From Adiantum capillus-veneris (lineage: Eukaryota; Streptophyta; Polypodiopsida; Polypodiales; Pteridaceae), in the NCBI GenBank assembly GCA_014529385.2, contig CM043960.1, forward strand, positions 78,834,832 to 78,898,831: a DNA stretch of 64,000 nt, given 5' to 3'. The translations under genes were made by a program, and so were the position numbers. This document shows positions 63,462-64,000 of this stretch, piece after piece (position 1 is the stretch's first letter; each line of letters starts with the position of its first letter). The notes beneath the pieces are model-generated. The model was not told the DNA's origin. It searched no databases and saw only the letters and a program-made list of their open reading frames with translations.

Positions 63462-64000
63462 CTAAACTAAAAACAACGCTGCATCAGGTAATTGATCAAG
63501 TACTCCTGAAGAATCAACCTCACCTGTTTCTAATTTACTGAGATAGTCAGCCAAGACATGAAGTCTCCCAGGAGTATGTATAACACATATTCAAATTCTT
63601 GCAAGAGCAGTATCCATCTGGCCAATCTTCCTGACATATGTGGTTTGGTCACCAAAAAAATAAGAGCCTAATGATCTAGATGGAAGATTACCCTATAGAT
63701 AATGTCTAAAGTTTTGCAATGCATAGATCATTCCCAAGAATTCTCTCTTAGTTACTATATCATTCTTCTCTACAGCTGTCAGTACCCTCCTTGCATAGTA
63801 AATTGTTCTAAACCAACCTCTTTTGGTTTCTTGTATCAATGCTGGATCCACTGCCACATGAGATGCATCCACAAAAATATATAATAATAATTTCCAATCA
63901 AGAACAATTAAAATTGATGCTACATTCAACAACTTCTTCAAAATTCTAAATGCTCTACCCTGCTCTTCTCCCCTTTCAAATACGGCATCTTTCTTTGTAA
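63462..64000 (-). pseudogene. X gypsy RNase H (partial, off the right edge)
   Basis: Minus frame 63941-63693 with IFVDASHVAVDPALIQ, YYARRVLTAVEKND and TKREFLGMIYALQNFRHYL, the gypsy RNase H. The connection to integrase (63690-63462: PHMSGRLARWILLLQEFEY) is in another frame with stops. The RT part would lie beyond 64000. Confidence 0.85.

Overview
The window is a stack of transposable elements from a eukaryotic, almost certainly land-plant, nuclear genome. The evidence is plant-type Ty1/copia and Ty3/gypsy polyproteins, a dual-RNase-H (Tat-type) gypsy element, plant-style non-autonomous LTR elements, LINE fragments, and long (GA)n/(CT)n tracts carried inside repeats. I see no intact host gene, rRNA, tRNA or CRISPR array. 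The species cannot be named from sequence alone. A repeat-rich vascular or non-seed plant would fit. Element names used here (R, S, T, U, V, P2, W, X) are labels for this window only.

Layout. 1-781 is a ~780-bp repeat unit (R). The next R unit is cut by three clean insertions: a copia element (810-6035), a 7.2-kb non-autonomous LTR element on the minus strand (P2, 6065-13220) and a small non-coding LTR element (S, 13872-16760). With insertions and target-site duplications removed, this unit comes to 782 bp, matching its neighbour. At 16848-20104 follow a truncated R, a block T (minus-strand fragments of a zinc-ribbon protein, rich in microsatellites) and a gypsy protease/RT fragment. Then come a LINE fragment (20126-20931), a 3.5-kb non-autonomous gypsy-like element V (21018-24479), a unique ORF fragment U (25077-25736), and minus-strand remains of a PIF1-type helicase followed by an endonuclease/exonuclease/phosphatase-like segment (25915-28115). 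That helicase is interrupted by a 1340-bp TTAA-flanked inverted-repeat element (28120-29459).

29600-35697 is an array of R units of which 3.02 kb is tandemly duplicated almost perfectly. A solo LTR of S, a second T block, gypsy fragment and U copy run to 39512. Next are a 65-bp minisatellite, an inverted solo LTR of the Tat-type gypsy family (39913-42659), a LINE 3' fragment (42787-44467) and an inverted third T block (44581-46471 plus 57654-58545). This third T block is split by a complete 11.2-kb Tat-type gypsy element (46472-57653). The right end has a partial LTR element W (LTR plus gag), an LTR-like promoter-bearing segment, and a decayed minus-strand gypsy RNase H/integrase region X running off the window.

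The most interesting theme is the recurrent order, on one strand, PIF1 helicase - EEP nuclease - U - gypsy fragment - T (Cys4 zinc ribbon) - R array. It occurs in a partly duplicated arrangement and looks like the debris of a large Helitron2/Helentron-like element, possibly with captured host exons. A second point is the TTAA-flanked, piggyBac-style inverted-repeat element, an unusual type for a plant. All proteins here are interrupted or non-autonomous. Mobility would have depended on other copies.
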